DNA of 64,000 nt from Pedobacter sp. MR2016-24 (GCF_026239655.1 NZ_JAPIVO010000003.1:558001-622000), one strand, 5' to 3'; shown: positions 1-9,574, counted from the stretch's first letter. The notes: generated by a model not told the origin, from the letters alone. Made by a program: numbers and translations.

Positions 1-576
1 CATCCGCAAAGCGGCGAAATATTGTTCGATGGCAAGGCAGCCAGTGAATATTCATTGACCGACATCAGGAACCAGGTAGCAATCGTTCCTCAGGATGTCA
101 TGTTGTTTGGCGGAACGATACTGGAAAACATCGCCTATGGCAAGTTAACCGCAACCAAAGAGGAAATTATACAGGCTGCACAAAGGGCAAATGCACATCA
201 GTTTATCACTTCATTTCCTGAATCTTATGATACTGTGGTGGGAGAACGTGGTGTAAAACTATCTGGCGGCCAGCGTCAGCGTGTTGCTATTGCACGCGCA
301 CTGTTGAAAAACCCATCAATATTGATTTTGGATGAGGCCACTTCTTCGCTGGACTCTGAATCGGAACGTTTAGTACAGGAAGCCCTGGAAGAATTAATGA
401 AGGGCCGTACTTCCATTATTATCGCACACCGGTTGTCTACTATTCGTGAGGCAGACAAAATCATTGTTTTGGAAAAAGGACAAATTATCGAATCTGGCAC
501 CCATCAGGAATTGATCAGCAGTGAACAGGGATTGTACAAATATTTGAGTGGCTTACAATTTGAAGCAGGTAGTTAA
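1..576 (+). CDS. ABC exporter ATP-binding domain, C-terminal part (5'-truncated by window edge)
   Basis: The reading frame is open from base 1, so this is the end of a longer gene whose Walker A and any membrane domain lie outside the window. Visible in order are the Q-loop (IVPQDVMLFGGTILENIAYG), the ABC signature (LSGGQRQRVAIARALL), Walker B plus D-loop (ILILDEATSSLDSES) and the H-loop His (IIIAHRLSTI). The Q-loop and D-loop wording is typical of the fused permease-ATPase exporters (MsbA/lipid or multidrug type, type IV exporter fold). ATP hydrolysis would drive export across the inner membrane. The substrate cannot be told from this part. The ATPase assignment is firm; the exporter subfamily is inference. 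Confidence 0.92.
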   Translation, partial: HPQSGEILFDGKAASEYSLTDIRNQVAIVPQDVMLFGGTILENIAYGKLTATKEEIIQAAQRANAHQFITSFPESYDTVVGERGVKLSGGQRQRVAIARALLKNPSILILDEATSSLDSESERLVQEALEELMKGRTSIIIAHRLSTIREADKIIVLEKGQIIESGTHQELISSEQGLYKYLSGLQFEAGS

Positions 577-990
577 ATTTGTTCATTTTATCTCCATAAT
601 TGCTGATTTAAATTTGTGCAATTATTCTGTTAGTTGATCTCATTTGACATTGGCCTATTGTCTTCGCCTACAAACATACATCACAAACTGGCGTAATTCT
701 TATGCCTAAGACAAAAAATACCTGTATGGCATCATATGGCGTGAGCCTGTCATAGCACATCTACAGAAAGCCTCCACAAATTCCTTCATCCCTGATCCGG
801 CAATAACAGATTCGGGAACGAGTAGTACCTGAGTTTGGGATACACCACGGATAGAACACAGAAACAATACCGAAATAGCACCCGTTTTTCAACTAGTGAA
901 AATGGGGTGGAGTATCGGTGCAGTATTTCAAACGTTGATGTAGGCTAATCGACACCACAGTCCTGATGAGCACACCGAAAATGTCTCCGT
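577..990. other. Gene-poor 414-bp gap
   Basis: This gap lies between the 3' ends of the ABC exporter gene and the minus-strand hybrid kinase. No terminator hairpin with a T-run is obvious. On the minus strand, 706-888 is open for about 60 codons without a convincing start (it reads ...VLLVPESVIAGSGMKEF...), so it may be a decayed gene fragment or chance. Nothing else was recognised. Confidence 0.5.
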
Positions 991-3222
991 TTATCCAGTT
1001 GGATGCAGTTTAAATTCCAGCCTGAACTGCGTCCCACAGTTTACTTTGCTTTCTACAGATATGGTTCCGCCAAGTGTCTCTATCTGTGTTTTTACCATAA
1101 AGAGTCCCATGCCTTTACCTTCCACATGGCTATGGAATCGTTTATACAATCCAAACACCTGTCCCTTGTTCTTTACGAGGTCAATACCGATACCATTGTC
1201 AGTAAAGGTTAAGATAAATGTATCGCCTATTTTTTCAGTTTTAATTTCAATGACCGGATTAACAGCAGGCTGACGGTATTTTATACTGTTTGAAATCAGG
1301 TTGTAAAATATGCTGTGCAGGAAACTTTTTAATGTCCAAATTTCGTCGCCGGCATTAAAGTCGGTAATGAACTCAACTTTCTGCTCGCTGATCAGGTTGG
1401 GTAAATATGTTAAAACCTCTTCCAGCAATCTGGAAAGAATGATAGTCTCCTTATTTTCTATAATTTCACGCTTCAACTGGAGAATAGCATTCAAATCTAT
1501 GATTACAGTATCCAGCTTTCTGGTCGAGGCGATCAGGTGATCCATTAATATACTGCTCTCCCCATCTCCGACCTGGTCTTTACGCAGTACCTCGGCCAAA
1601 CCAATGATATTCGCGACCGGAGCCCGGAGGTTATGTGAAATGATATAGGAAAATTGTTCCAGATCATTGTTACGCTTTAAGATATCAGATACCATCTTGG
1701 TGCGTTCCATCTCACCAAACTTGCGTTCAGTAATATCTTTGAAAAAGATAGACAAACCTTTAGCGGATGGATACACGGTAATGTCCAGCCAGCAATTCAG
1801 GCTTTTCAAAAACCATTCATAGTTATGCACCTTATTCTCCTTAGCTGCAGTCAGCGTATTCAGGTGGCTAAGGGTGCCTATAGCATTTTCGTATAGATCC
1901 CAAATATTTCGGCCAATCACTTCTTCTCTTTTTTTCTGAAGAATACTTTCTGCTTCTTTGTTCCAGTAGGTGATCATCCAGTTGATATCAAGGGTGAAAA
2001 AACCATCACCAATACTTTCCAGAATCATATTTTTCTCTTCAGCTACTTTCAGCAGTTCGAGTTCAGCCCTTTTCAGGATGTCTATATCCTGAAAACTCCC
2101 ACTGATTTTAACACATCTGCCACTGATAAAATCTGGTTCACTAATGATCCGAACCCATCGTTCATTCCCTTTAGCAGTAATGATCTGAAGTTCCAGATCC
2201 AGCGTCTTCCCGGTAGTAATCACTATGTTTAACTGATCGGTGATTGTCTCTCTGCTGAATCCCTCCTTGTAAAAACTGGTGGCTGATTCAACAGTGGGAA
2301 TATAGTCGTGCCCCACCTCATGAATTTGTTTGGTGATACCAGACCAATAGAGTTTATCGGTTTCCAGATCGAGTTCATAACTTCCGATTCGGGCAAGGCT
2401 AGTGGCTTTATCCAATAAAACTTCCAGTGCTTTTTTCTCTTCTTCGGCTTTTATCTTTTTGGTATTGTCCCGGAAGTTAAGGACAAGCGCGTTTACATTT
2501 TTATCATGTAAAAGGTTGGTGATGGTTCCGTCGGTATAAATATAATTAAGGTCTTTTTGAAGGAACCTGAATTTATTGGCAATAGCAATTCCTGGTAATT
2601 GCAATACCTGTTCAAAAAACACAATGTAATCTTCCAGATCATCAGGGTGAATATAATCTAATAGCTTTTTACCCACCCGTTCGCTGAAGTCAAATCCTGT
2701 AAGCCTTTCCACAGCCGGACTTTGATAAGTAAATTCCGCCAGTTCATTGATAACAATAATGGCATCGGCACTATTTTCTATCAAGGCACGAAATAGTGTT
2801 TCATTTTTAACCAGATCATCCTGAATACGCTGACGATCTTTGAGGAGCTGAAATTTTTCCAAAGCATTTGCTAATGCAGTGGGTAATCTTTCCAGTCTGT
2901 CTTTTAAAATATAGTCGTCCGCTCCCCTTTTGATCACATCAACCGCAAACTCTTCAGAAATTGTGGCAGTGATCAGTATAAAAGGAATTTTTAAGTCCAT
3001 CGTCTTAAAGATAGACAAGGCTTCATGGGAATTGAATGAAGGCAGAGAATGGTCAGAAAGAACAATATCCGGAGCAAATTCAGTTAAAGCATTAATAAAA
3101 TTCTCCCTGTTATCTACTACCAGCCGCTCAAAATCCAACTTCGCTTTTTTCAAAGCCCTGTTTACCAGTTCGGCATCACTAAACAGATCTTCAAGATGTA
3201 ATATCCTCAATTTAGTATTCAT
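991..3222 (-). CDS. Hybrid sensor: receiver domain - multiple PAS - histidine kinase
   Basis: A 743-residue soluble kinase with no membrane segment. The N-terminal receiver domain (about residues 5-125) has the acidic pocket ED at 11-12, a probable phospho-acceptor Asp57 (VLSDHSLP) and the conserved Lys (YILKD). Three PAS-like modules follow (about 145-260, 275-390 and 395-510). The HisKA dimerisation helix carries the phospho-His (FSYIISHNLRAP, about 520-590), and the HATPase_c domain has an N-box (FYNLISNSIKYR), G1 (DNGIGID) and G2 (GKGMGLFMV). It is the last gene of a three-gene minus-strand group, 9 bp after the response regulator. It probably takes a phosphoryl signal through its N-terminal receiver and combines it with PAS-sensed cues. 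The ligand is unknown. Confidence 0.9.
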   Translation of the reverse strand: MNTKLRILHLEDLFSDAELVNRALKKAKLDFERLVVDNRENFINALTEFAPDIVLSDHSLPSFNSHEALSIFKTMDLKIPFILITATISEEFAVDVIKRGADDYILKDRLERLPTALANALEKFQLLKDRQRIQDDLVKNETLFRALIENSADAIIVINELAEFTYQSPAVERLTGFDFSERVGKKLLDYIHPDDLEDYIVFFEQVLQLPGIAIANKFRFLQKDLNYIYTDGTITNLLHDKNVNALVLNFRDNTKKIKAEEEKKALEVLLDKATSLARIGSYELDLETDKLYWSGITKQIHEVGHDYIPTVESATSFYKEGFSRETITDQLNIVITTGKTLDLELQIITAKGNERWVRIISEPDFISGRCVKISGSFQDIDILKRAELELLKVAEEKNMILESIGDGFFTLDINWMITYWNKEAESILQKKREEVIGRNIWDLYENAIGTLSHLNTLTAAKENKVHNYEWFLKSLNCWLDITVYPSAKGLSIFFKDITERKFGEMERTKMVSDILKRNNDLEQFSYIISHNLRAPVANIIGLAEVLRKDQVGDGESSILMDHLIASTRKLDTVIIDLNAILQLKREIIENKETIILSRLLEEVLTYLPNLISEQKVEFITDFNAGDEIWTLKSFLHSIFYNLISNSIKYRQPAVNPVIEIKTEKIGDTFILTFTDNGIGIDLVKNKGQVFGLYKRFHSHVEGKGMGLFMVKTQIETLGGTISVESKVNCGTQFRLEFKLHPTG

Positions 3223-3231
3223 GTCTTCAAA

Positions 3232-3690
3232 TTAGACTTCCGGTGAATTGTTAATTGCCAGCCAGTAAAATCCCAGCTCTGCGATGGTTTTAGAGAAGTT
3301 CTCAAAACCCACTGGTTTCACTACATAACTATTTACCCCCAGCTGATGACTTTCGAGGATATCTTTTTCCTGTTTAGAAGAAGTCATCATTACTACAGGA
3401 ATCAGTTTAGTTCTTTCATCATTTTTAATCACACGCAGCACTTCCAGTCCGCTTACTTTCGGCATTTTGATATCCAGGAAGATTACTTTGGGTTTATTCT
3501 CTATATCTCTTCCTTCAAATTCTCCCTTTCCGAAGATGAAGTCCAATGCCTGTGCACCGTCAATTAAATGTACCAGGTTATTGGCCAGGTTATGTTTTTT
3601 TAATGCCCTGATAGTAAGCATTGCGTCTGATTTATTGTCTTCCACCAGGAGAATCTGGACTTCCCTATGCGACATTTCTACTGATTCCAT
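3232..3690 (-). CDS. Single-domain response regulator (Rcp1-like)
   Basis: A stand-alone receiver domain with no output domain. Motifs are the acidic pair EDN ([13 protein letters not shown]), phospho-acceptor Asp in [10 protein letters not shown], Thr/Ser in VVMMTSSK, and Lys in YVVKPVGF. The start is placed at the ATG at 3690, 2 bp after the stop of the upstream kinase. The frame continues upstream, but an earlier start would overlap the kinase; a second ATG five codons in is also possible. Rcp1-type regulators (the cyanobacterial phytochrome partner is the known example) relay phosphate to other proteins. Sitting between two kinases, it probably shuttles phosphate between the repeat-bearing kinase and the hybrid kinase. 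The relay direction is inference. Confidence 0.88.
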   Translation of the reverse strand: MESVEMSHREVQILLVEDNKSDAMLTIRALKKHNLANNLVHLIDGAQALDFIFGKGEFEGRDIENKPKVIFLDIKMPKVSGLEVLRVIKNDERTKLIPVVMMTSSKQEKDILESHQLGVNSYVVKPVGFENFSKTIAELGFYWLAINNSPEV

Positions 3691-3692
3691 GT

Positions 3693-5201
3693 TTAAATTT
3701 TTATCAATGTTGGTAATGAAATATAAAAGCATGCCCCCTGATCCACAAGCCCTTCTGCCCAGGCTGATCCACTATGTTTGCTGATAATCCGTTGGATGAT
3801 TGCCAAACCAACGCCAGTTCCTTCAAATTCGTTTGAACTGTGGAGACGTTGAAAAACGCCATATAATTTATCGTAATACTTCATGTCAAAACCTGCTCCA
3901 TTATCTTTTACATAGTACACGGTTTGTTTGTCTTTTTTGTAAGAGCCGATTTCAATCAAGGCTTCTTCTTTTTTACCTGTATATTTAAAAGCATTTGAAA
4001 TCAGGTTAATGAAGACTTGTTTTAACATATTTTTATCTCCCGTAATACGCCCGAGGGGACGGACAGTAATATTCACCTGCCTGTCTGCGTTTTCTTTTTG
4101 CAGTCCTCCAACAATTGATTCTACCATTTCTGTGATATTGATATTCACCATCGACAGATTTTGCTTGCCAAAACGCGAAAATTCCAGCAGGTTATCAATC
4201 AGCTGCCCCATCCTACTGGAGTTGCCTACAATTTCATTTAAAATCTCTATAGCATCAGGATCCAGCTGCTCCTGATAATCTTCTACCAGAATCTGAGTAA
4301 AACCATTAATTGCACGAAGTGGAGCTCTTAAATCGTGTGAAACAGAGTACGAGAAGGATTCCATCTCCTTATTGGCTGCTTCCAGCTGAGCTGTACGTTC
4401 AATGATTTTCTGTTCCAGGCCGATATTTAATTCTGCAATTTGATATTCTGCCTTTTTTAGGTGCTCATTTGCGATAATAAGTTCGGCAGCCCTGTTTTCT
4501 TTTTCTTCATTCTGGAAGGCCAGTTCCTTATTGGCGATAATCAGTTCAGCTGCTCTGTTTTCCTTTTCTTCATTCTGAAAGGCCAGTTCTTTATTGGCGA
4601 TAACCAGTTCAGCCGCCCTGTTTTCTTTCTCCTCATTTTGAAATATAAGTTCTTTATTGGCAATGATCAGTTCAGCGGCCCTGTTTTCTTTCTCCTCATT
4701 TTGGAAGGCCAGTTCTTTATTCGCAATAATCAGTTCAGCAGCCCTGTTTCCCTTTTCTTCGTTTTGGAAGGCCAGTTCTTTATTGGCGATCACCAGCTCA
4801 GCCGCCCTGTTTTCCTTTTCTTCATTTTGGAAAGCGAGTTCTTTGTTGGCAATGACGAGCTCAGCAGCCCTGTTCTCCTTTTCTTCGTTCTGAAAAATGA
4901 GTTCCTTATTGGCGATGATCAGTTCAGCAGCCCTGTCTTCTTTTTCTTCAGCCTGGAAAGCCAGCTCTTTATTGGCAATGACCAGCTCCGCAGCACGGTT
5001 CCCCTTCTCTTCATTTTGAAAAGCCAGTTCCTTGTTGGCAATAACCAGTTCTTCCGCACGTTTCTTTTTTTCTTCTTTCTGGAACGCCAGTTCTTTGTTG
5101 GCAATGATCAGTTCAGCGGCCCTGTTTTCTTTTTCCTCATGTTGGAAAGCCAGCTCCTCCGTGGGAACAATGGACATATCCTTCTTGTTTATTTTATGCA
5201 T
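3693..5201 (-). CDS. Histidine kinase with 11 tandem 21-residue coiled-coil repeats
   Basis: A 502-residue kinase. After a 15-residue leader come eleven near-identical 21-residue units (consensus [20 protein letters not shown] plus K; residues 16-246), then a continuing helix into the HisKA domain with phospho-His289 ([16 protein letters not shown]). The HATPase_c domain has an N-box ([12 protein letters not shown]), G1 (DNGAGFDM) and G2 (GTGVGLAII). No PAS, GAF or membrane segment is present, so the long charged helix takes the place of a sensor domain. Twenty-one residues are exactly three heptads, so adding or losing a unit keeps the coiled-coil phase. It is the first gene of the operon with the Rcp1-like regulator and the hybrid kinase. 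The kinase call is firm; the role of the repeats is inference. Confidence 0.92.
   Translation of the reverse strand: MHKINKKDMSIVPTEELAFQHEEKENRAAELIIANKELAFQKEEKKKRAEELVIANKELAFQNEEKGNRAAELVIANKELAFQAEEKEDRAAELIIANKELIFQNEEKENRAAELVIANKELAFQNEEKENRAAELVIANKELAFQNEEKGNRAAELIIANKELAFQNEEKENRAAELIIANKELIFQNEEKENRAAELVIANKELAFQNEEKENRAAELIIANKELAFQNEEKENRAAELIIANEHLKKAEYQIAELNIGLEQKIIERTAQLEAANKEMESFSYSVSHDLRAPLRAINGFTQILVEDYQEQLDPDAIEILNEIVGNSSRMGQLIDNLLEFSRFGKQNLSMVNINITEMVESIVGGLQKENADRQVNITVRPLGRITGDKNMLKQVFINLISNAFKYTGKKEEALIEIGSYKKDKQTVYYVKDNGAGFDMKYYDKLYGVFQRLHSSNEFEGTGVGLAIIQRIISKHSGSAWAEGLVDQGACFYISLPTLIKI
4464..5156 (-). repeat. 11 x 63-bp in-frame tandem repeat
   Basis: Eleven uninterrupted 63-bp units code for the 21-residue helix repeats of the histidine kinase. 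Units are nearly identical in protein but not in DNA. Over a 16-codon stretch of units 5 and 9 (same amino acids) I count 11 synonymous differences and no replacement. The array is therefore old and held by selection on the protein, rather than a fresh slippage expansion. Confidence 0.95.
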
Positions 5202-5658
5202 CAGAATAATTTGAGAATAATAATATTACCGACGTGATATAAGGAGGAGTTCCGGTTGTAATAATGATAACGGAAGAACGATATATAGCAGAACAGTGTA
5301 CTAATATATCATTTAATTAACTGTTTAAGCATATAATAATTACTATATTTTCACTGACTGATTTTCACTAAGGCACCAGATGAATTAACGAAAGAACAAT
5401 TATTTCTATAGCAGATTTCTATTCTCTTTAATGATTATAGTACAGTCGGGCAACTCTATAGCATAGTGCTATTGTATTATTTAATTTATTCACAGAAATA
5501 GGCTTCCGACTCATGGCCATCACCAGTATCAAGTAAAAATCGTCAGTGCATTAATCATAAAGATTTGACCGCTTATGATGAATATGATTTATTAACCCAG
5601 GTGCATGAACCTTAGCTGCTGTTGCTCTAGTTTTGTTTCATCATTTAAAACAAAAATC
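5202..5658. other. Divergent intergenic region between kinase operon and cupin gene
   Basis: An AT-rich 457-bp region between divergent genes, so it should hold promoters for both. On the plus strand a Bacteroidota -7 element is visible at 5628. No clear minus-strand match (CAAAnnTA on this strand) was found for the kinase operon. No gene or stable hairpin was recognised. Confidence 0.5.
5628..5635 (+). promoter_or_regulatory. Promoter -7 element of the cupin gene
   Basis: TAGTTTTG matches the Bacteroidota -7 consensus TAnnTTTG, 23 bp before the ATG at 5659. It lies downstream of the in-frame ATG at 5605, which argues that translation starts at 5659. No clean -33 TTG at the standard distance was found. 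Confidence 0.5.
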
Positions 5659-6186
5659 ATGACAACAGTAAAAATTCCAGGATACATTAAACTGATCAGG
5701 TCTGCAGGCACCGGCGCGGAAAGTGAATTGGAAATGAATATTCTTCCGGGCGAAAAAACCCCATGGCATTATCACACGCTATTTTCAGAAACTTTTATCG
5801 TTTTGAAAGGCAAATTGAAAGTGGGTAAAGGTAATGACACTTATCATTTGGGTGAGGGAGACACGGTGACTATAAATCCAAATGAGAAACACTTTTACCA
5901 CAATGTCTCCAAAGAGGAATGTATTGTGAAAGCCATCCTTATTCCCGGGAACAAAAACTTTGAAAATTCCCTTCTCATACTGAAAGGGCTGGCAAAAGAT
6001 GGTCTGGCCAGTACAGCAGGTACGCCTAAAAATTTTTCCGATCTGGCACTGTTTGTTTATCTCAATAATTCTAAGATGGTTGGGATTCAAAAAATTGCAG
6101 AACCGCTGTTTGACTACATCGCAAAACTGGCGATTAAACGAGGTCGATTGCAGGAATTGATCGGGAAGTATTGTAAAACAACATAA
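5659..6186 (+). CDS. Cupin-domain protein
   Basis: A 175-residue small cytosolic protein. Residues about 20-90 form one cupin barrel: motif 1 is represented by PGEKTPWHYHTLFSETFIVL (HxH plus a downstream Glu) and motif 2 by INPNEKHFYHN. These His/Glu positions are the usual metal ligands. The C-terminal 70 residues are helical and not recognised. The start is the ATG at 5659, supported by the -7 promoter element just upstream. It stands before a convergent AraC regulator. Cupins of this size range from sugar isomerases to dioxygenases and binding proteins, so the substrate is unknown. Confidence 0.85.
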   Translation: MTTVKIPGYIKLIRSAGTGAESELEMNILPGEKTPWHYHTLFSETFIVLKGKLKVGKGNDTYHLGEGDTVTINPNEKHFYHNVSKEECIVKAILIPGNKNFENSLLILKGLAKDGLASTAGTPKNFSDLALFVYLNNSKMVGIQKIAEPLFDYIAKLAIKRGRLQELIGKYCKTT

Positions 6187-6258
6187 AAAGATGAATAAAA
6201 TAACGCCTGATAAACCTGTGCGGCTCAGCCTGAAAAAAATGATTTGATAAAATCAAGT

Positions 6259-7254
6259 TTACTGCGATGAGAATTTTTTCGGTTTAATCCCAATATGCTC
6301 TTCAAACACACGGGTAAAATGCCCCAGATTGGAAAATCCCATTTGATACCCCACCTCGGATACCGTGAGTCTTCGCTCTTTAAGCAGTCTCGCGGCTTCC
6401 TTCATCCTGAAGCGCTGATAATAGTTAAAAATGCTTTCACCAAAAATCTGTTTAAATAAGCGCTTAAGTTTGGATTTACTCATTGCTGCCTCTTCTGCAA
6501 GATCCGCTAATACAGGGGATATAGAAAGATCTTTTAATATTTTAGCTCTGACCAGGTACACTTTCTCGGCATCAATTTCATTAACAGCTTGTATGATCGT
6601 ATTTTCTCTTTTTAAAAGTTCTGCAAATACCAGGCAGATCAGCTCTTCCGCTTTTAGCCGGTAATATAAGTGATGCAACGTTTCTGGTATATGGTTATCA
6701 GTAACTTCCAAAGCTATTCTCTGAATATCCGGTGTGATTACTTCCTCAAAAAGTACGGGTTGATCATCCTCCAATATTGTGCTCAGGATCGAATTTTCAA
6801 TTTGGGTTCCCAGCAGGTTCTTTAAATCCGAGGTGTATATGGCTACCAAAATAGATCTGAAATTTGTATGGCTGGGATAGAACATTTCCAGGTTCAGTTT
6901 CCCTTTTCCAATTTGCACCGATGGAAGGTTTTGCAGCGCTGTCCGGTCTGCGTTCTTATTTTTGGGAGGAAGAATATTATTGAAAGAAAGCAATACCCTT
7001 TCATGCGAATTGAAACTGAAGTTCCTTCTGATGAGAAGATCATTATTAAATTCACAGTCCCGGATCATCATTCCAACAGAGTTGCCTAAAAAGAAACCTC
7101 TAAGGTAGCCGCTTCCTTTATTCTCCGGAACTATCAAATAACCATTTTCGCAGGTAGTGCCCAATACTTCCGCCAACTTATCCAATACATTGTGCGATTC
7201 ACTAACATTTAATTCTATCACCTGAGCTTTCACGACTAAAATTTGGTCAAACAT
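6259..7254 (-). CDS. AraC-family transcriptional regulator (paralogue 1)
   Basis: A 331-residue protein. The C-terminal ~100 residues form the double helix-turn-helix of AraC/XylS proteins (LADLAEEAAMSKSKLKRLFK, then VSEVGYQMGFSNLGHFTRVF ending GIKPKKF). The N-terminal ~220 residues are an effector/dimerisation domain of unassigned ligand and share blocks with the AraC protein at 8521-9483 (PENKGSGY versus PENKGAGY, MMIRD versus MMIRN). The gene is divergent from the FAD monooxygenase at 7399, the usual position for a local activator. The inducer is unknown. Confidence 0.9.
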   Translation of the reverse strand: MFDQILVVKAQVIELNVSESHNVLDKLAEVLGTTCENGYLIVPENKGSGYLRGFFLGNSVGMMIRDCEFNNDLLIRRNFSFNSHERVLLSFNNILPPKNKNADRTALQNLPSVQIGKGKLNLEMFYPSHTNFRSILVAIYTSDLKNLLGTQIENSILSTILEDDQPVLFEEVITPDIQRIALEVTDNHIPETLHHLYYRLKAEELICLVFAELLKRENTIIQAVNEIDAEKVYLVRAKILKDLSISPVLADLAEEAAMSKSKLKRLFKQIFGESIFNYYQRFRMKEAARLLKERRLTVSEVGYQMGFSNLGHFTRVFEEHIGIKPKKFSSQ

Positions 7255-7280
7255 AACTATTTTGCTCCTTACATGCCCTG

Positions 7281-7288
7281 TACTTTTG
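7281..7288 (+). promoter_or_regulatory. Promoter -7 element for the FAD monooxygenase
   Basis: TACTTTTG fits the Bacteroidota TAnnTTTG element. A TTG at 7262-7264 lies 16 bp upstream, slightly short of the usual spacing. The 5' leader would be about 105 bp. It sits in the divergent gap with the AraC gene, where the regulator probably binds. Confidence 0.45.
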
Positions 7289-7398
7289 TACTATAAGATT
7301 TTTGAGCCAGCAGTTTTCCCACCAAATTGGCCGGGAAAACTGCTCCCTGCAAAAATCACCTCACTGCTAATTATTCATAAATAATAATAGAAATATCA

Positions 7399-8508
7399 AT
7401 GACAACTATCAGAAAATCAGTTTTAATATCAGGAGCAAGTATTGCTGGATTGACCATGGCGTATTGGATGAACCATTATGGTTATGATGTGACTGTGGTG
7501 GAAATTGGCCGCGAGCCAAGACGGGGCGGTTCGCCCATTGATGTACGTGGCGAATCTTTGTATTGCGCTAAACGAATGGGCATATTGGATGCTATCAGAC
7601 AAGCCAAACTACCGACGAAAGGGTTAAAGTTTATGAATTCCCGAAATGAGGTACAGGGCATAATGCTGGTAGAGGAAATCGGTGCGCTATCACCTGATGA
7701 TACAGAAATCAGAAGGGATGACCTGGTGAACATTTTGTACGCAAAAGTTAAACATTTGGTTAGCTATAAATTTGGCAATCGTATCACACAATTGGACCAG
7801 AATGAAGCAAATGTGAAAGTTACTTTTAAGGATGGCACCACAGGCATATACGACTTTGTAATTGGCGCAGACGGCATTCATTCTGGTGTGAGGAAGTTAG
7901 CTTTTGGCCCGGAGGAGCAATTTACGCATTTTCTAAATTTTTATTTCTCTGTATTTACTGTAGATGGAAGTCTGGGAGAGCAAAACTATGCCCATATGTA
8001 CAATACACCAGATACGATGGCCACCATATATTTTTACAATATAGATTCAGCTGACGCGCTTTTAGCTTTCAGGGCTTCGCATAAAGTTATCTTTGATCGC
8101 TACAATGTACAGGAACAAAAGCAAATTGTAATTGATGCATTTGCGGGCATCGGCTGGAAAGTCCCCCGGCTGCTGGATGCATTACAACAAGCAGACAATT
8201 TTTATCTGGATCAGGGATGTCAGATCAAAATGCCGGCCTGGACCAGAGGCAGAGTAGCCTTAATAGGTGATGCAGGATATGCGCCCGCATTTCCAACCGG
8301 TATGGGCAGTACGCTGGCTATGCATGGGGCTACAATTCTGGCTGATGCCATTGCAGAAAATGAAAACTACGAGACTGCATTTAAAGTATATGAGGAAAGC
8401 TTCCGCCCGGTTGTTGATCAGTTGCAGGCAACCGTTTACGATGGCATGTCATTCGTATTACCGGATACCGCGGAAAAAATTGCAGCGCGTAATAGCCTTG
8501 GAAAGTAA
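7399..8508 (+). CDS. FAD-dependent monooxygenase (PHBH fold)
   Basis: A 369-residue class A flavoprotein monooxygenase. It has the N-terminal dinucleotide fold (ISGASIAGLTMAYWM, Glu at the end of strand 2 in VTVVEIG), the DG motif (VIGADGIHSGVRK) and the GD FAD-ribityl motif (VALIGDAGYAPAFPTGMG). No membrane segment or C-terminal thioredoxin-like domain is present. Such enzymes use NAD(P)H and O2 to hydroxylate aromatic or polyketide-like compounds in the cytosol. The gene is divergent from an AraC regulator and belongs to a different subfamily from the TetX-like enzyme downstream. The substrate cannot be inferred. Confidence 0.88.
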   Translation: MTTIRKSVLISGASIAGLTMAYWMNHYGYDVTVVEIGREPRRGGSPIDVRGESLYCAKRMGILDAIRQAKLPTKGLKFMNSRNEVQGIMLVEEIGALSPDDTEIRRDDLVNILYAKVKHLVSYKFGNRITQLDQNEANVKVTFKDGTTGIYDFVIGADGIHSGVRKLAFGPEEQFTHFLNFYFSVFTVDGSLGEQNYAHMYNTPDTMATIYFYNIDSADALLAFRASHKVIFDRYNVQEQKQIVIDAFAGIGWKVPRLLDALQQADNFYLDQGCQIKMPAWTRGRVALIGDAGYAPAFPTGMGSTLAMHGATILADAIAENENYETAFKVYEESFRPVVDQLQATVYDGMSFVLPDTAEKIAARNSLGK

Positions 8509-8520
8509 TGGCTGTTCCTT

Positions 8521-9483
8521 TTAATGTTCACTGGAATATTTCTTCGGTTTGATACCCATCAGCTGCTCAAAAACTCTGGAAAAATGGCTCAGATTTGTAA
8601 ACCCAAGCTGGTAGCCCACTTCGGAAACAGTCAGTCGCCCTTCCCTGAGTTTTTGAGCAGCTTTCTGGATTCGCCAGAATTGGTAATACTCAAAAACACC
8701 TTTTCCAAAAGTCTGCCGGAAAAGCTTGCGCAGTTTGGGTTCGCTCATGCCCGCATCCTTTGCCAGTGCAGCAATATGAGGTGGTTCCTCGTTAAGCAAT
8801 TGTAACCTGGATTTAACGGCATATATCGCTTTGATATCGTCTACATGCATCGCACCATTGGGCACACCTTCCCGCCGCATCAGTATGGCAAAAATATGAA
8901 ATAGCAACTCTTCACATTTCAACTTGTAGTACTGGCTTTCCAAAATCCCGGGAACAACCTGTTGAAGCATCTCACTGGCGGTATGAATGATTGATGAAGA
9001 GATACCAGATTCCAGTATAAAATTATCTCTGGCTTCCAGAACACCTCTGACCACCGGATGATCTACCCGCCCGAATAACTGAAGGAGATACTGCCTGGAA
9101 ACTGCTATGGTTACGCTTCCAAATAGCGTGTTTGAAGGCATAGAGATGACACTGGAAACAGCATGCCTGCAGATCATTATATTTGCCTGTTCAGGTATTA
9201 ACTCCTGATCTGGCTGAAGTGCTGAAGGTAAAATTCCGCTTAACATAAAAATAATATCATCCTGGCCTTCCGCCAATTCATTTGTGCGCTCAACAAACAC
9301 CTCTTCTTTCAGGTAGTAATTCCGGATCATCATACGCAAATCCTTTCCCCAGGAAAAGCCAGTCATATATCCTGCACCTTTGTTTTCAGGAATATGTATA
9401 AACCTTCCGTCGACGGTCGCACCAATTGCCCTTGCAAATTCCTTTGTGATACCAGATCCTTTATCTATAACCGATATTTTCAT
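8521..9483 (-). CDS. AraC-family transcriptional regulator (paralogue 2)
   Basis: A 320-residue protein. The C-terminal AraC double HTH (IAALAKDAGMSEPKLRKLFR, VSEVGYQLGFTNLSHFSRVF, GIKPKKY) follows an N-terminal domain that resembles that of the regulator at 6259-7254. The two are clear paralogues. The gene is divergent from the TetX-like monooxygenase at 9575 across a 91-bp gap, and its 3' end is 12 bp from the preceding monooxygenase. It is likely the dedicated regulator of the TetX-like gene. The effector is unknown. Confidence 0.9.
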   Translation of the reverse strand: MKISVIDKGSGITKEFARAIGATVDGRFIHIPENKGAGYMTGFSWGKDLRMMIRNYYLKEEVFVERTNELAEGQDDIIFMLSGILPSALQPDQELIPEQANIMICRHAVSSVISMPSNTLFGSVTIAVSRQYLLQLFGRVDHPVVRGVLEARDNFILESGISSSIIHTASEMLQQVVPGILESQYYKLKCEELLFHIFAILMRREGVPNGAMHVDDIKAIYAVKSRLQLLNEEPPHIAALAKDAGMSEPKLRKLFRQTFGKGVFEYYQFWRIQKAAQKLREGRLTVSEVGYQLGFTNLSHFSRVFEQLMGIKPKKYSSEH

Positions 9484-9574
9484 TTACGACTATTTTATTT
9501 GCGAATCAGACTATTTTATTCTTAAAGGTATGCAGAATTTTGTAAACATCATCAAACAACTCATCTAAAAAGAT

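Noticed and set aside
4461-5237. Long plus-strand frame opposite the repeat-bearing kinase
   Set aside because: It exists only because the 63-bp repeat lacks stops in the opposite strand. Its sequence is a monotonous Phe/Ser/Leu-rich shadow, and the minus-strand frame has clear kinase motifs downstream and purely synonymous unit divergence.
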